Below are positions 6,959-16,597 of a stretch of DNA of 64,000 bases, piece by piece; position 1 is the first letter of the stretch; the number at the start of each line of letters is the position of its first letter. The stretch is from Bin87 sp965220055 (GTDB taxonomy: Bacteria; Chloroflexota; Dehalococcoidia; Lucifugimonadales; UBA3495), in the NCBI GenBank assembly GCA_965220055.1, contig CBDCPE010000004.1, positions 3,100,001 to 3,164,000 of the forward strand, given 5' to 3'. The position numbers and the translations under genes are program-made. The notes under the pieces were generated by a model. It was not told the origin of the DNA and did no database searches. It saw nothing but the letters and a program-made list of their open reading frames with translations.

Positions 6959-8365
6959 CTACGGGTAGACTTCCAGGTTCCCCAGATGGACCTCGGCGAT
7001 AACCTCGCGTTCGCGCGGAGTTTCGTGCGAGTGCGCGTTGCCGGTGTTCCCGTGGTTGCTGCCGGCCTCGCTCTCGTGTTCCGCCTCGGTTACGGTGATC
7101 GTGGCTGCCACCTGCTGATCATTTCTGAAGTAGGCAATCCCGTCGTTGGAAACCAGCACGGCCTGAATTTCGTGGGTGCCGGGAGACAGGGACGATAACT
7201 GGACCCAATCGCTGTAAATGCGGAAGCGGTATGCCCCGTCGATGAACAGGAGCCCGTATCCCTTGCCGTCGACATGAGCCTGATGCACGAGCCCGGGCGC
7301 GAAGGCGAACCCGGATGTGATCAGTTGCAGATTGTAGCCGCCCAAGCTGTCCGGGTGGGCGACGATGTCCAGCGACATCGCCTCGCTGGCCCAGATTTGT
7401 GCCGCGGGAAACGCCGCCATTCCCTCGGCCTCAGGTATGATGACGGTGATGGTCTTCTCCAGGGCCCGTCCTTGAACCAGCAGTTCGCTGTGCTGGTTGG
7501 TGTTCAGATTTACCCGTATCTCGTGCTCTCCGGCTTGCAGGCCGATCAGATGGAAGTCGGGTCCGTACACACGTGTAATTTTCTCTCCATCCACATAGAT
7601 GTGAGCATGGCCAACGCCTGGCGCGTCCTCCTGGTTCACTTCCTCGGGAGCCCATCGCCAACCGTCGGTGGTGATGCGGATGTTCACGCTGCCGTCCGCC
7701 TCCACATCGGCGGTGAAGTTTATGCTGACCGGGACCTCGGATTCCACCGGTCCATGTGCCATCGCAGTGTGAGGGTCGCCAGACTCCACGCCCTCAGGCG
7801 CGAACACGTGAAAGTTGATCCCAAAGCTGCCGGCGGTTTCGGCGACAAAGGTCAAGACCCCGGGGCTGTCCGGAGCTACGGCGGCTGTCAGATTGTAGCC
7901 ATGCAGGTGGATTTCTCCCGGCTCGTCGGCCGTGAAGTTGATACTGACGGTGTCGCCCCGCTTGACCTGGAGGTCCTCTCGGGGCAGATCAGTCTCCCGT
8001 GCGAGGATGCCCATGTTGATCACAATGTCGTCTGATTGCACAGCGCCGCTCTGCATTCCGTCGCCGTCGCTATTTTGGGAGGTCGCCTTGGTATCAGCGT
8101 CGCCGCCGGTGGTGTGATGATTTCCGCTTCCGGAAGCGTCGGTGTCGCTTTGTGAGTGGTGGTCCGATTGGGCGGGTTGTGAACCGCCGGGACCCGCTTG
8201 GCCGGCGTTATCACCCGCGGTGACGGACGCGGCGTCGGCGGGCGTGGCAACCGGCTCCGACTGCGCCGCCGAACCGCAGGCTATCCCCGCGAGCATCGCG
8301 ATCAGTGCTACGGTCATGGCTAGGAGAAGCCCCGGCCGGCGCAAAATATGGTGCATAAACTGCAT
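6959..8365 (-). CDS. Secreted lipoprotein with cupredoxin-like and duplicated beta domains
   Basis: A 468-residue protein starts at 8365 behind a GGAGG. It has an n-region (HHILRRPG), a hydrophobic segment (13-26) and Cys30 in a GIAC lipobox, so it should be a lipoprotein outside the membrane. A low-complexity Ser/Asp/His/Gly linker (about 35-100) follows. Next is a cupredoxin-like segment, 'VKRGDTVSINFTADEPGEIHLHGYNL' with a later His-containing turn. Two related beta units follow ('TTDGWRWAPEE...AHIYVDGEKI...GEHEIRVNL' and 'TSGFAFAPGLVHQAHVDGKGYGLLFIDG...GTHEIQAVL'). The C-terminus is His-rich. Metal, possibly copper, binding is inferred. A His-rich membrane protein is encoded 86 bp upstream on the same strand. 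Confidence 0.6.
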   Translation of the reverse strand: MQFMHHILRRPGLLLAMTVALIAMLAGIACGSAAQSEPVATPADAASVTAGDNAGQAGPGGSQPAQSDHHSQSDTDASGSGNHHTTGGDADTKATSQNSDGDGMQSGAVQSDDIVINMGILARETDLPREDLQVKRGDTVSINFTADEPGEIHLHGYNLTAAVAPDSPGVLTFVAETAGSFGINFHVFAPEGVESGDPHTAMAHGPVESEVPVSINFTADVEADGSVNIRITTDGWRWAPEEVNQEDAPGVGHAHIYVDGEKITRVYGPDFHLIGLQAGEHEIRVNLNTNQHSELLVQGRALEKTITVIIPEAEGMAAFPAAQIWASEAMSLDIVAHPDSLGGYNLQLITSGFAFAPGLVHQAHVDGKGYGLLFIDGAYRFRIYSDWVQLSSLSPGTHEIQAVLVSNDGIAYFRNDQQVAATITVTEAEHESEAGSNHGNTGNAHSHETPREREVIAEVHLGNLEVYP

Positions 8366-8451
8366 CGGTAAATCCTCCGTGTGAGTTCTACGCGCCCCAC
8401 GCGCCGGCGCACTTCGGCCCGTGAGCGCAGCAATCAATAGATGGGAAGGAT

Positions 8452-8937
8452 TTACGCGATGGGAGGCCGGTGAGGTGGCGATATGTTCGCCCCTTCGGGC
8501 TTCCGCGACCCCGCCATGGAACGTCCCAATGGATTGCCGTGTCTGGATTGGGGTGATGGAGGTCGCAACGCCTCCGGAGCCGGATGGTACGGCGCGTTCA
8601 GCGCGGCCAGCATCAACCCCGAGGCCACCGGGGTGAGGGACACCATTCCATTGGCCGATCGCCCAGTGGTCCCGCCCAGGCCCCGGTCCACCGGCCCGGT
8701 ATGCAAGTGGAGGGCGCCCATAACGTCGGCATGATCGTGGTCGATCGGCCAGCCGTTGAGGTAAAAATGATCGTGATTGTGTGCCCGTTCGGAGAAGTGG
8801 TGGTCAACCAGTGGCCCGATGACCGGCAGCGCCAGCGAAAACAACGCGGCGGCCAACAGGAACATCCAGCCCAACGAGGGCGGCTGAATTGTTCGGGCGG
8901 GCCGGGAAATTACTACGAACTGCTGCGCGCGAGCCAT
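8452..8937 (-). CDS. Small membrane protein with His-rich loop
   Basis: A 161-residue protein; start placed at ATG 8937 rather than at codons further upstream, because the cytoplasmic lead-in and membrane helix then follow normally. There is one clear transmembrane segment (about 23-44, 'GWMFLLAAALFSLALPVIGPLV'), followed at once by nine His in 34 residues (46, 47, 53, 55, 57, 67, 69, 77, 79) and possibly a second weak hydrophobic stretch near 95-112. I do not recognise the family. The His cluster and the downstream cupredoxin-like lipoprotein on the same strand suggest an exported metal-binding pair. Confidence 0.55.
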   Translation of the reverse strand: MARAQQFVVISRPARTIQPPSLGWMFLLAAALFSLALPVIGPLVDHHFSERAHNHDHFYLNGWPIDHDHADVMGALHLHTGPVDRGLGGTTGRSANGMVSLTPVASGLMLAALNAPYHPAPEALRPPSPQSRHGNPLGRSMAGSRKPEGANISPPHRPPIA

Positions 8938-9070
8938 GGAATCGTCGGGGAAATCGAGGCTGAACAAACGGTCGCGGGACGACCTAGATGCTCTGTCTGT
9001 CGTTGACAGGTAGATAGAGCATATCAGATAATGTCCGCTACCAATGCCAACACACATAGGAGGCGAAAAG

Positions 9071-10474
9071 ATGGCATCTCAGGACATCGCATTGATGGCC
9101 CATCTGATGCGTCGTGCCGGTTTCGGAGGGTCCCGCGAAGAGCTGGAAGCCCGCGCCGCCAAGGGGTACGAGGCTACCGTTGAAGAGTTGCTCGATCCCG
9201 ACAGCCAGCCGGCTATCGACCGCTACGAGTTGATCCGTTACCAGCCGTGGACCTGGCGCCCGGGCACCATCCAGGGCATGGGTTCCGCCGAATGGCTGCA
9301 TTTCATGATCAGCACCAAGCGGCCGCTGGAAGAGAAAATGGCGCTCTTCTGGCACCAGATCTTCGCCACCGGCGTGTCCAAGGTTGACCACTACGACGAG
9401 ATCACCCGCATGGTTTCCCTGTTCCGAGAAAAGGGCATGGGCAATTACAAGGAGCTCCTGCTGGAAATCGCCAAGAACCCGGCGATGATCTACTGGCTGG
9501 ACAACTTTGAGAACCATGCCGACGCCGTGAACGAGAACTGGGGCCGCGAACTGCTGGAGCTGTTCAGCATGGGCGTCGGCACCTACACCGAAGTTGACGT
9601 GCGCGAAGCTTCCCGGGCGTTCACCGGCTGGACCTTCGAGCCCAAGCTGCCCCGCGGCCCCATCGGACGCCACGACTGGCAGTTCCAGTACCTGCCGGAA
9701 GACCACGACGACGGGGAAAAGACCTTCCTCGGCGAGTCCGGTAACTTCAACGGCGAAGACATCATCAACATCGTCTGCGAGCATCCGGCCACGGCCACCT
9801 TCATCGCCCGCCACCTGTACAACTTCTTCGTCGCCGACGAGGCCCAGGTTCCGGCGTGGCAGGTGACTCCGCCCAAGGACGAGGACGCTATTGACCTGCT
9901 GACCGACACCTTCGTCGAGTCCGGCGGGGACATGACAGCCGTTCTGCGCGTCCTGTTCAACAGCGACTTCTTCAAGAACGCTCGCTACGCCCGCCTGAAG
10001 AGCCCCGCCGAAGTGGTCGTGGGCACCCTGCGGTTGGTCGGCGGCTTTGAATTCCCTGGCCCCGGCCTGGGAGAAATGGCCCGCCAGCCCACCTACATGG
10101 GTCAGGACTTGCTCAACCCGCCCAGCGTGGAAGGGTGGCACACCGGCGTCGAGTGGATCAACAGCGGCTCCCTGATGCGCCGTATCAACTTCACCGCCGA
10201 CATGGTCAGCGACGTCAATCGCCCCGGCATCCGCTCCATGATCAACCGGATGCAGGCCCAGGGAGACCTGACTCCCGCCGCTATGGTGGACAGCTGCCTC
10301 GATCTGATGGGTCCGCTGGAAGTCGACGCCGCCACCCGTGACGAGCTTGTCTCCCACGCCCAGACCTCCGGCAACGTTTCCTGGGTGACTGACGCCGACG
10401 TGAGCGCCTCCGAGGAACGCATTTCCGAAATGCTGCAGCTAATCGTTTCGCTGCGCGACTACCAGTACGCCTGA
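9071..10474 (+). CDS. DUF1800 family protein (cassette 1)
   Basis: A 467-residue protein starts at ATG 9071 behind AGGAGGC. DUF1800 signatures in order: 'LMAHLMRRAGFGGSREELEARAAKGYEATVEELL' (about 7-40), 'KMALFWHQIFATG' (about 95-107), 'ENWGRELLELFSMGVGTYTEVDVREASRAFTGW' (about 155-190), 'GEDIINIVCEHPATATFIARHLYNFFVADE' and 'PSVEGWHTGVEWI'. The biochemical function is unknown in the family. DUF1800 genes are commonly paired with DUF1501 genes, as here. Many relatives are exported, but this one has no signal peptide. A paralog with the same neighbours lies at 25511-26920. Confidence 0.88.
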   Translation: MASQDIALMAHLMRRAGFGGSREELEARAAKGYEATVEELLDPDSQPAIDRYELIRYQPWTWRPGTIQGMGSAEWLHFMISTKRPLEEKMALFWHQIFATGVSKVDHYDEITRMVSLFREKGMGNYKELLLEIAKNPAMIYWLDNFENHADAVNENWGRELLELFSMGVGTYTEVDVREASRAFTGWTFEPKLPRGPIGRHDWQFQYLPEDHDDGEKTFLGESGNFNGEDIINIVCEHPATATFIARHLYNFFVADEAQVPAWQVTPPKDEDAIDLLTDTFVESGGDMTAVLRVLFNSDFFKNARYARLKSPAEVVVGTLRLVGGFEFPGPGLGEMARQPTYMGQDLLNPPSVEGWHTGVEWINSGSLMRRINFTADMVSDVNRPGIRSMINRMQAQGDLTPAAMVDSCLDLMGPLEVDAATRDELVSHAQTSGNVSWVTDADVSASEERISEMLQLIVSLRDYQYA

Positions 10475-10483
10475 CGTAATCAC

Positions 10484-10512
10484 TGCGGCGACGCGGTTAG
10501 GGCGTCGCCGCA
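10484..10512 (+). promoter_or_regulatory. Strong hairpin between DUF1800 and DUF1501 genes
   Basis: TGCGGCGACGC (10484-10494) and GCGTCGCCGCA (10502-10512) form an 11-bp perfect stem with a 7-base loop, ten bases after the DUF1800 stop. No T-run follows, so it looks like an RNA-stability or expression-balancing element inside an operon rather than a full terminator. The paralogous cassette lacks it. Confidence 0.45.
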
Positions 10513-10565
10513 ACGACCGTCTCGCGCTCCGCCTCCGCGGAACGATATCCACAGGAGCAAGCAAA

Positions 10566-11693
10566 ATGACCTCAACGAAGAAAGATCCCGTTTTGGTGGT
10601 GTTGCAGCTGTCCGGCGGCAATGACTACATGAACACCGTAATTCCCCACGCCGAGCCGCTGTACCGCGACAAGCGGCCCGTGGTCGGTGTGCCGGACGAG
10701 CGCATCATCAAGCTTAACGACAGCATCGGTTTCCACCCGGAATTGGCCCCGCTGCGCCGCTTCTGGGATTCCGGCGACATGGCCATCATCCACGGTGTTG
10801 GCTATGCCAACAGCCCCCGCAGCCACTTCCGCAGCATGGACATCTGGCACACCTGCGAGCCGGACAAGCTGGGAACCGAGGGTTGGTTGGGCCGCGCAGC
10901 CCGCGACATTGACCCCAACAAGGAAAACGTAGTCACCGCCGTAAGCTTTGGGCCGAGCCTGCCTCGCGCCCTGGCGCTTCCTGGCGTGCCGGTGGCCTGC
11001 GTTGACGACTTGGAGAATTTCGGGATGCTCACCAGCATCCAGGAAGAAATGCAGCGCGGCAAGATCATTGACCGCTTCACGCGCCTCTACTCCCCCACCA
11101 TCGGCAACGGCTTCGTTATGGACTATCTGGGCCAGACCGGTCTGGACGGCCTCAAGGCTGCCGACATCCTCAAGTTGGCCCCGGAGCAGTACAGCAGTTC
11201 CGTCGAGTACCCCGACACCCCCATCGCCCGCAAGTTCAAGGGCATCTCCCAGGTGCACCAGGCAGATCTGGGCGCCCGCGTGCTCTACTGTGATCACGGC
11301 AGCTTCGACAGCCACTCCAACCAGGTCGGGATGCACGACGGCCTGTGGCGGGATGTTTCCGCCGCGGTGTCCAGCTTCTTCGATGACCTGCGCGAGAACG
11401 ACGCCAGTGACAACGTCATCCTGATGATGTTCTCCGAGTTCGGCCGCCGTGTCCACGACAACGGCAGCGGCACCGACCACGGTGCTGCCGGCCTCGTCCT
11501 AGTCATGGGCGACCCGATCAAGGGTGGAGAGTACGGCGAGTACCCGTCCTCCAAGCCTGAGAACCTGGAGCAAGGCGACCTGGTTCCCGGCACCGACTTC
11601 CGCGGCATCTATTCCGCCATCCTGGAAAACTGGATGGGCTTGGATGCCAACCCCATCGTCGGCGGGACCTTCGAGAAAGTCGCGTTTGTCTAG
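10566..11693 (+). CDS. DUF1501 family protein (cassette 1)
   Basis: A 375-residue protein from ATG 10566 behind AGGAGC. DUF1501 marks: N-terminal 'PVLVVLQLSGGNDYMNTVIPH', 'FHPELAPLRRFWDSGDMAIIHGVGY', 'SHFRSMDIWHTCEP', and near the C-terminus 'MMFSEFGRRVHDNGSGTDHGAAG', which holds the family's conserved E-F-G-R and T-D-H-G metal-site-like residues. The family is related in fold to alkaline phosphatase/sulfatase proteins. Most described members start with a Tat signal; this one begins directly with the first strand, so it should stay in the cytoplasm unless a partner exports it. It lies between DUF1800 and an NHL propeller gene. Confidence 0.88.
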   Translation: MTSTKKDPVLVVLQLSGGNDYMNTVIPHAEPLYRDKRPVVGVPDERIIKLNDSIGFHPELAPLRRFWDSGDMAIIHGVGYANSPRSHFRSMDIWHTCEPDKLGTEGWLGRAARDIDPNKENVVTAVSFGPSLPRALALPGVPVACVDDLENFGMLTSIQEEMQRGKIIDRFTRLYSPTIGNGFVMDYLGQTGLDGLKAADILKLAPEQYSSSVEYPDTPIARKFKGISQVHQADLGARVLYCDHGSFDSHSNQVGMHDGLWRDVSAAVSSFFDDLRENDASDNVILMMFSEFGRRVHDNGSGTDHGAAGLVLVMGDPIKGGEYGEYPSSKPENLEQGDLVPGTDFRGIYSAILENWMGLDANPIVGGTFEKVAFV

Positions 11694-11847
11694 CGGATTA
11701 CGGGTTCCGGTCAACGGGACGCGCTGATTGGCAAGACCGACCGGGGCCAGTGGGTGCAAATCTGCTGGCCCCGTAGTTATGGGCAAACCGGGCGATGACG
11801 CCCCACTTGTCCAATCAAAGACACACAGGCAACGAGCAGGTAGAGAT

Positions 11848-12912
11848 ATGCTTACGCAAATCGCAAAGGGCCGAGTGTACGACTACAGCCACTCGGTTGG
11901 TCGGGGCGCCGCGTCCGGTATGGGCTTCAGCCAGCCGACGGCTATGGCTTTTGAAGGCAACACGGTATACGTGCTGAACCGCGGCATTGAAGGTATCTCC
12001 AACGTACCGTGGAACAAGTTGGCCTACGGCGCTCGGGTCAGCATCATTGACCTGGGCGACAACGAGGGCGACGAGGAATTCACCGGCGAGTTCGGCAAGT
12101 ACGGTGATCGCGACGGCGAGTTCATCTGGCCCTCCGGCATGGTTCTCGCCCCCAACGGTCACATCTACGTGGCTGATGAATGGATGAACATGGTCTCGGA
12201 GTTCGAAAAGGACGGGACCTTCATCAGCCGGTGGCGCACCGTTCCCGCCGATGACGGCAAGGAACACGGTGCGTCCAGTATCGCCGTTGACGCCGACGGC
12301 AACATCTACTGCACCGATGGCCGCAGCCACGCGGTGCGGAAGTTCACTGCAAACGGCCAGTTGATCACCAGCTGGGGATCTCTCGGCGAGGGCAACGGTG
12401 AGTTCAATTCACCCTGGGGCATCACCGTGGACCAGAACGATGGCTCGGTGTACGTGGCGGACCATAGGAACCACCGGGTGCAGAAGTTCACCGACGACGG
12501 CGAATGGCTCATGAAGTTCGGCGAGCCAGGGACCAAGCGCGGCCAGATGCACCTGCCCGTCAAGGTCACCGTGGACCCCCAGGGTGATGTCTACGTTGCC
12601 GACTGGAGCGACAACGGCATGCACGCCGGGCGCGTGCACGTCTTTGACCAGGAAGGCAGCTTCATCATCTCACTCATCGGCGACGCCCAGTGGCTGAGCA
12701 AGTGGGCGGACATGACCGTGGTCGCCAACGCCGACTACCTGAAGCGTCGCCGCGAGGTTCCCACCACCGAGTCCGAATGGCGTTTCGCACTGCCCACCGA
12801 CGTCCACTTCGACGAGAATACCGGTCGTCTGGTGGTGCTGGATGCCCAGCGCAGCCGGCTCCAGATTTACAACAAGATGGACAATTACTTGGTTCCCCAG
12901 ATGAACCTGTGA
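11848..12912 (+). CDS. NHL-repeat beta-propeller protein (cassette 1)
   Basis: A 354-residue protein; ATG 11848 was chosen because the paralog at 28231 begins at the equivalent point. It holds about five to six NHL-type blades of the form 'P.G......G.IYVAD..N..V..F...G', for example 'WPSGMVLAPNGHIYVADEWMNMVSEFEKDGTF', 'NSPWGITVDQNDGSVYVADHRNHRVQKF' and 'LPVKVTVDPQGDVYVADWSDNGMHAGRVHVF'. NHL propellers are binding scaffolds, and some act as lyases. No signal peptide. Third gene of the DUF1800-DUF1501-NHL cassette; a small gene follows after 6 bp. Confidence 0.85.
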   Translation: MLTQIAKGRVYDYSHSVGRGAASGMGFSQPTAMAFEGNTVYVLNRGIEGISNVPWNKLAYGARVSIIDLGDNEGDEEFTGEFGKYGDRDGEFIWPSGMVLAPNGHIYVADEWMNMVSEFEKDGTFISRWRTVPADDGKEHGASSIAVDADGNIYCTDGRSHAVRKFTANGQLITSWGSLGEGNGEFNSPWGITVDQNDGSVYVADHRNHRVQKFTDDGEWLMKFGEPGTKRGQMHLPVKVTVDPQGDVYVADWSDNGMHAGRVHVFDQEGSFIISLIGDAQWLSKWADMTVVANADYLKRRREVPTTESEWRFALPTDVHFDENTGRLVVLDAQRSRLQIYNKMDNYLVPQMNL

Positions 12913-12918
12913 TGTGAC

Positions 12919-13245
12919 GTGATCACCCAGGATCAGGAACCCGACTACGTTCGGCTGGCGGAGGCTTCCCCGGGGATGCTTTGTCGGGAGACTCCGCCGG
13001 AAATCCTGGAGGCATGCGCGCTGGACAACGAGCCCACGCCGTTCCTGGAACAATTTTTCGAAGCGGGAATTCGCGCCCACGCTCGCAAGGAGCACGGACG
13101 CGAACTCCCGCAAATGTATGTCAACAACGTCATCCTGGTGCTGTGGTTGCGGTCCTGCCGCCTCTACACCAACGGCCTTCTCGGCTTCCCCGACCCTGAC
13201 CTGGATAAGCAGTTCTTCTCCGGCGCCGACGCCGCGCCGAGCTGA
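12919..13245 (+). CDS. Small conserved-looking protein of unknown function
   Basis: A 108-residue reading frame starts at GTG 12919, six bases after the NHL stop, so it is probably translated with it. The protein is acidic and helical ('YVRLAEASPGMLCRETPPEILEACALDNEPTPFLEQFFEAGIRAHARKEHG'), with a motif-like 'MYVNNVILVLWLRSCRLYTNGLLGFPDPDLDKQFF' C-terminal half. I do not recognise a family. The second cassette (25511-29274) has no equivalent. Coding is supported by its tight spacing and GC-rich third positions. Confidence 0.55.
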   Translation: MITQDQEPDYVRLAEASPGMLCRETPPEILEACALDNEPTPFLEQFFEAGIRAHARKEHGRELPQMYVNNVILVLWLRSCRLYTNGLLGFPDPDLDKQFFSGADAAPS

Positions 13246-13299
13246 CGTGGCCGGACGGTACCCTGGCCCGTTTCGGTCCCAGATCTGAGCGAACCTCCT

Positions 13300-14139
13300 A
13301 TGGCCCAAATGCTGGATCCTAAAGCCGCTGGCGCCAGACGCTTTGAAGGCCAGGTAGCAGTAGTCACGGGAGGCGGGCAGGGTATCGGCGCCGCCACCGC
13401 CCGTCGCCTGGCGCAAGAGGGCGCGTCCATAGTCATCGGAGACATGGTCTCTGAAACCTCCGAACGCGTCCGCCTGGAAATTCAGGATTTCGGCGGTTCG
13501 TGCGAGATTTCCCTGGGCGACCTCTCCAAGTGGGAAAATGCCGAGGCGCTGATGGCCAGGGCCAATGACGCGTTCGGCAAGATCGACGTCGTCGCCAACA
13601 TCGCCGGTGGCACCATCTGGTTCCAGTCGTTGCAGTACTACACCCCCGACCAGATCCAGGCGGAAATCGACCGGAGCTTTTGGACTGCGATGTGGTGCTG
13701 CCGCGCCGCGCTACCCTACATGATCGATAGGGGCTCGGGCGCTATCGTCAACATCGCCACCCACGCCGTCACCGGCCGCTTCCGCGTCCCCTACGCTGCT
13801 GCCAAGGCTGGGCAGATTGGCCTGACCACCTCGTTGGCGCGCGAGGTGGCCCACTTGGGCATCCGCGTCAACTGCGTCGCCCCCAGCGGCACCGCGGCCG
13901 ACGATCGGGTCACGCCCCGCGATTTCGGCGTTGGAATCGTTCCACCAGAGTTGCCGGCCAGCGAGCGCGCCGCCCAGGATGAGTACCGCTCAGCGACCCG
14001 CAACTCGGAAATTCCCATGGGTCGGCGCGGCGAGGCCGACGAACAGGCAGCGGCCATCGCCTTCCTGGCCTCCCACGACGCTTCGTACATCACCGGTCAG
14101 GTGCTGGCCGTTGGCGGGGGTCAGCCCTGCCCGTTCTAG
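13300..14139 (+). CDS. SDR-family oxidoreductase, BenD-like
   Basis: A 279-residue short-chain dehydrogenase with an N-terminal extension of about 15 residues. TGGGQGIG is at 23-30, a modified N-I-A-G-G at 100-104, and YAAAK with Tyr165 and Lys169. The usual catalytic Ser position reads Thr154 ('NIATHAVTGRFRVPYAAAK'). The layout resembles benzoate cis-diol dehydrogenase (BenD/XylL), which rearomatises a diol made by a Rieske dioxygenase; ring-hydroxylating oxygenase genes lie within 5 kb. The substrate is inferred only. The TAG stop is made of the TA target of an IS630 insertion plus the first G of that IS; the base after the far TA (17835) is also G, so the stop was there before insertion. 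Confidence 0.82.
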   Translation: MAQMLDPKAAGARRFEGQVAVVTGGGQGIGAATARRLAQEGASIVIGDMVSETSERVRLEIQDFGGSCEISLGDLSKWENAEALMARANDAFGKIDVVANIAGGTIWFQSLQYYTPDQIQAEIDRSFWTAMWCCRAALPYMIDRGSGAIVNIATHAVTGRFRVPYAAAKAGQIGLTTSLAREVAHLGIRVNCVAPSGTAADDRVTPRDFGVGIVPPELPASERAAQDEYRSATRNSEIPMGRRGEADEQAAAIAFLASHDASYITGQVLAVGGGQPCPF

Positions 14140-15359
14140 TACTCAGTCAACGTTGGAAGGGCAGGGGTAAAACCGCTGCAGTTTGTTTCGGGCGTCCTGG
14201 GTGCTGAACCGCCAGTTGATGGTGGCGCCCGCGGCGTTGCGTTGGATCTCGTAGGCCGTGATGTGGAGTTGCAGGGCGTCGGCGTCCGGGTTCCTCCCCT
14301 GGAGGCAAGCCCGGGTCAAGACGCTGAATTCAATCTCCGCCATATTCAGCCAGCTGGCGTGCTTGGGAGTGTGGTGAAACTCGAGGCGTTTCACGATGCG
14401 CCGAGCCTCAGCGGCGGGGAAGGCCTCGTAAAGCGCAGCCATGCGGTGGGTGTTCAGGTTGTCGAGCACCACCCCTACCACCGGAGCGTGGGGATAGGCC
14501 ACATCCACCAGCCACCGCATCTGGTGGGCAAAGTCCACCATAGTGCGCCGTTCGGTGATCGCCACGTGGCGCCAGCCCGCCAGAGGCTCGCAGGTCAAGA
14601 AGAGATTGCGGGTGCCGCCCGCCGGTACTCGTAGTCCTGACGCCGCGGTCGTCCCGGTTGGGCGGGCAGCGGCGTGCGGGTATCGGCCAGCAGTTGGGTG
14701 GAGGTCTCGTCGAAGCACACCACCGGCCGGTCAGGGTCGTAGGGTTCCCCATAGAGGTCCAGCACGTCCTCCATGGCCGCCACGAACTCTCCGTTCACCT
14801 TGGGGATGCACCACTGTTGCTTCCGCCACGGCTGGAGGATGTTTTTTTGAGCCGCAGACGCACCGTCTCGTATGACAACGACTCCACCAATCCCAACTCC
14901 ACCACCTGGTCGGCCAGCAAGCGCAGGGTCCAGTGGTCATGGCCCTCCGGCGCATCACTGCACGCCAAGGCAATCAGGTAGGCTTCGCCACGATCATCCA
15001 GCTTACGATACCGGTTGGCTTGGGGATGGTCGTGCAGCACACCGTCCAATCCTTCCTCGGCGTACCGCCGTTTGGTGCGCAACACCGTGCGCGGCGAGGT
15101 GTCCAGGGCTGCTGCCACCTGGCTCGCGCTCCATCCTTCGTCAGTCTTGAGCAGGATCCGCGCCCGAGTGATTACCCGAGCGGAATGCTGGCCGCTTCGA
15201 ATCAATTGCCGGAGCCGTTCTCGCTCCTCCGGCGTCAACTGTACCGCGTATTTCTCCTGCACCATGGCTGCCGCACCTCCTACACTGTCGTTCCCCAGTC
15301 AGTGTAGGGACACTGCTCCACATCAACTCATATACGCCAATGCACGTTTGACTCAATAC
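14139..15359 (-). mobile_element. IS630-family element, group A copy 1
   Basis: A 1221-bp element bounded by GTACTCAGTCAA at 14139 and TTGACTCAATAC ending at 15359, flanked by the TA duplication typical of IS630/Tc1 (14137-14138, 15360-15361). It sits in the stop codon of the SDR gene. The right TA is shared with the next IS. Group A has four copies in the window. Confidence 0.9.
14143..15265 (-). pseudogene. IS630 transposase, frame-split (group A copy 1)
   Basis: The first frame (15265 to 14795) encodes the helix-turn-helix part ('SASQVAAALDTSPRTVLRTKRRYAEEGLDGVLHDHPQANRYRKLDD'). The DDE part follows in another frame: 'WCIPKVNGEFVAAMEDVLDLYGEPYDPDRPVVCFDETS', 'VLDNLNTHRM', 'FHHTPKHASWLNMAEIEFSVL'. 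The frames meet at seven A's (about 14842-14848 on the complement), where a -1 shift would join them. One C is missing near 14620 compared with copy 4 and breaks the second frame again, so this copy looks dead. Confidence 0.85.
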
Positions 15360-15361
15360 TA

Positions 15362-16597
15362 GTACTCAGTCAATGTTGGAGTAGCAGGGATAAAACCGCT
15401 GCAGTTTGTGTCTGGCATCCTGAGTGGTGAACCGCCAGTCGATGGTGGCTTTCCTAGCGTTACGCTCGGACTCATAGACGCCGATGGCCCGTTGCAGGGC
15501 AGGTTCGTCGGGATTGCGCCCCTGGAGGCAAGCTCGGGTCAAGACGCTGAACTCAATCTCCGCCATATTCAGCCAACTGGCGTGCTTGGGAGTGTGGTGA
15601 AACTCGAGGCGTTTCACGATGCGCCTGGCCTCAGCGGCGGGGAAGGCCTCGTAAAGCGCAGCCATGCGGTGGGTGTTCAGATTGTCGAGCACCACCCGTA
15701 CCACCGGAGCGTGAGGATAGGCCACATCCACCAGCCACCGCATCTGGTGGGCAAAGTCCGGCATGGTGCGGCGTTCGGTGATGGCTAGGTGGCGCCAGGC
15801 CCGCCAGAGGCTCGCAGGTCAGGAAGATGTTGCGGGTGCCGCCGCGCCGGTACTCGTGGTCCTGGCGTCGCGGTCGCCCCGGTTGGGCGGGCAGCGGTGT
15901 TCGCACATCGGCCAACAGTTGGGTGGAGGTCTCGTCAAAGCACACCACCGGCCGGTTTGGGTCGTAGGGTTCGGAGTAGAAGTCCAGCACGTCCTCCATG
16001 ACCGCCACAAACTCCCCGTTCACCTTGGGGATGCACCACTGCTGCTTCCGCCACGGCTGGAGGATGTTTTTTCAGCCGCAGACGCACCGTCTCGTATGAC
16101 AACGATTCCACCAACCCCAACTCCACCGCCTGGTCGGCCAGCAACCGCAGGATAACTGGTCAAGGGCTCAGTGGTCATGGCCTTCGGGCGCATCACTGCA
16201 CGCCAGCGCAATCAGGTAGGCTTCGCCACGATCATCCAACTTCCGGTACCGATTGGCTTGAGGATGGTCGTGCAGCACGCCGTCCAATCCTTCCTCGGCG
16301 TACCGCCGTTTGGTGCGGAACACCGTCCGCTGCGACGTGTCCAAGGCCGCCACCACCTGGGACGCGCTCCACCCTTCCTCAGTCCGGAGCAGGATGCACG
16401 CCCGAGTGATTACCCGTGCGGAACGCTGGCCGCTTCGTATCAATTGTCGGAGCCCGGCTCGTTCCTCCACCGTCAACTGTACCCCGTACTTCTCCTGAAC
16501 CATGGATGCCGCACCTCCCGCACCGCTGATTGCTACTCAGCGTAGCCACTCCGGCTCACCTCCCGCCGTATCTGTCGATACAGGTTTGACTGGATAC
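15362..16597 (-). mobile_element. IS630-family element, group A copy 2
   Basis: It starts at 15362 (GTACTCAGTCAA) immediately after the TA it shares with copy 1 and ends with TTGACTGGATAC at 16597, followed by TA (16598-16599), which it shares with the next IS. At 1236 bp it is 15 bp longer than copy 1 because of small insertions. It is the most diverged group A copy. Confidence 0.88.
15366..16503 (-). pseudogene. IS630 transposase, multiply broken (group A copy 2)
   Basis: HTH part at 16503-16168, DDE part in pieces at 16023-15631 and 15764-15366 ('VVRVVLDNLNTHRMAALYEAF', 'ASWLNMAEIEFSVL'). Relative to copies 1 and 4 it has an insertion near 16150-16165, six instead of seven A's at the frame junction, and a further frame change near 15790. 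Not functional. Confidence 0.85.

Noticed and set aside
9038..10357. A 439-codon minus-strand frame opposite the DUF1800 gene (similar ones at 25508-26839 and 27034-28278)
   Set aside because: Same antisense effect in high-GC coding DNA; the plus-strand proteins carry clear DUF1800/DUF1501 motifs.
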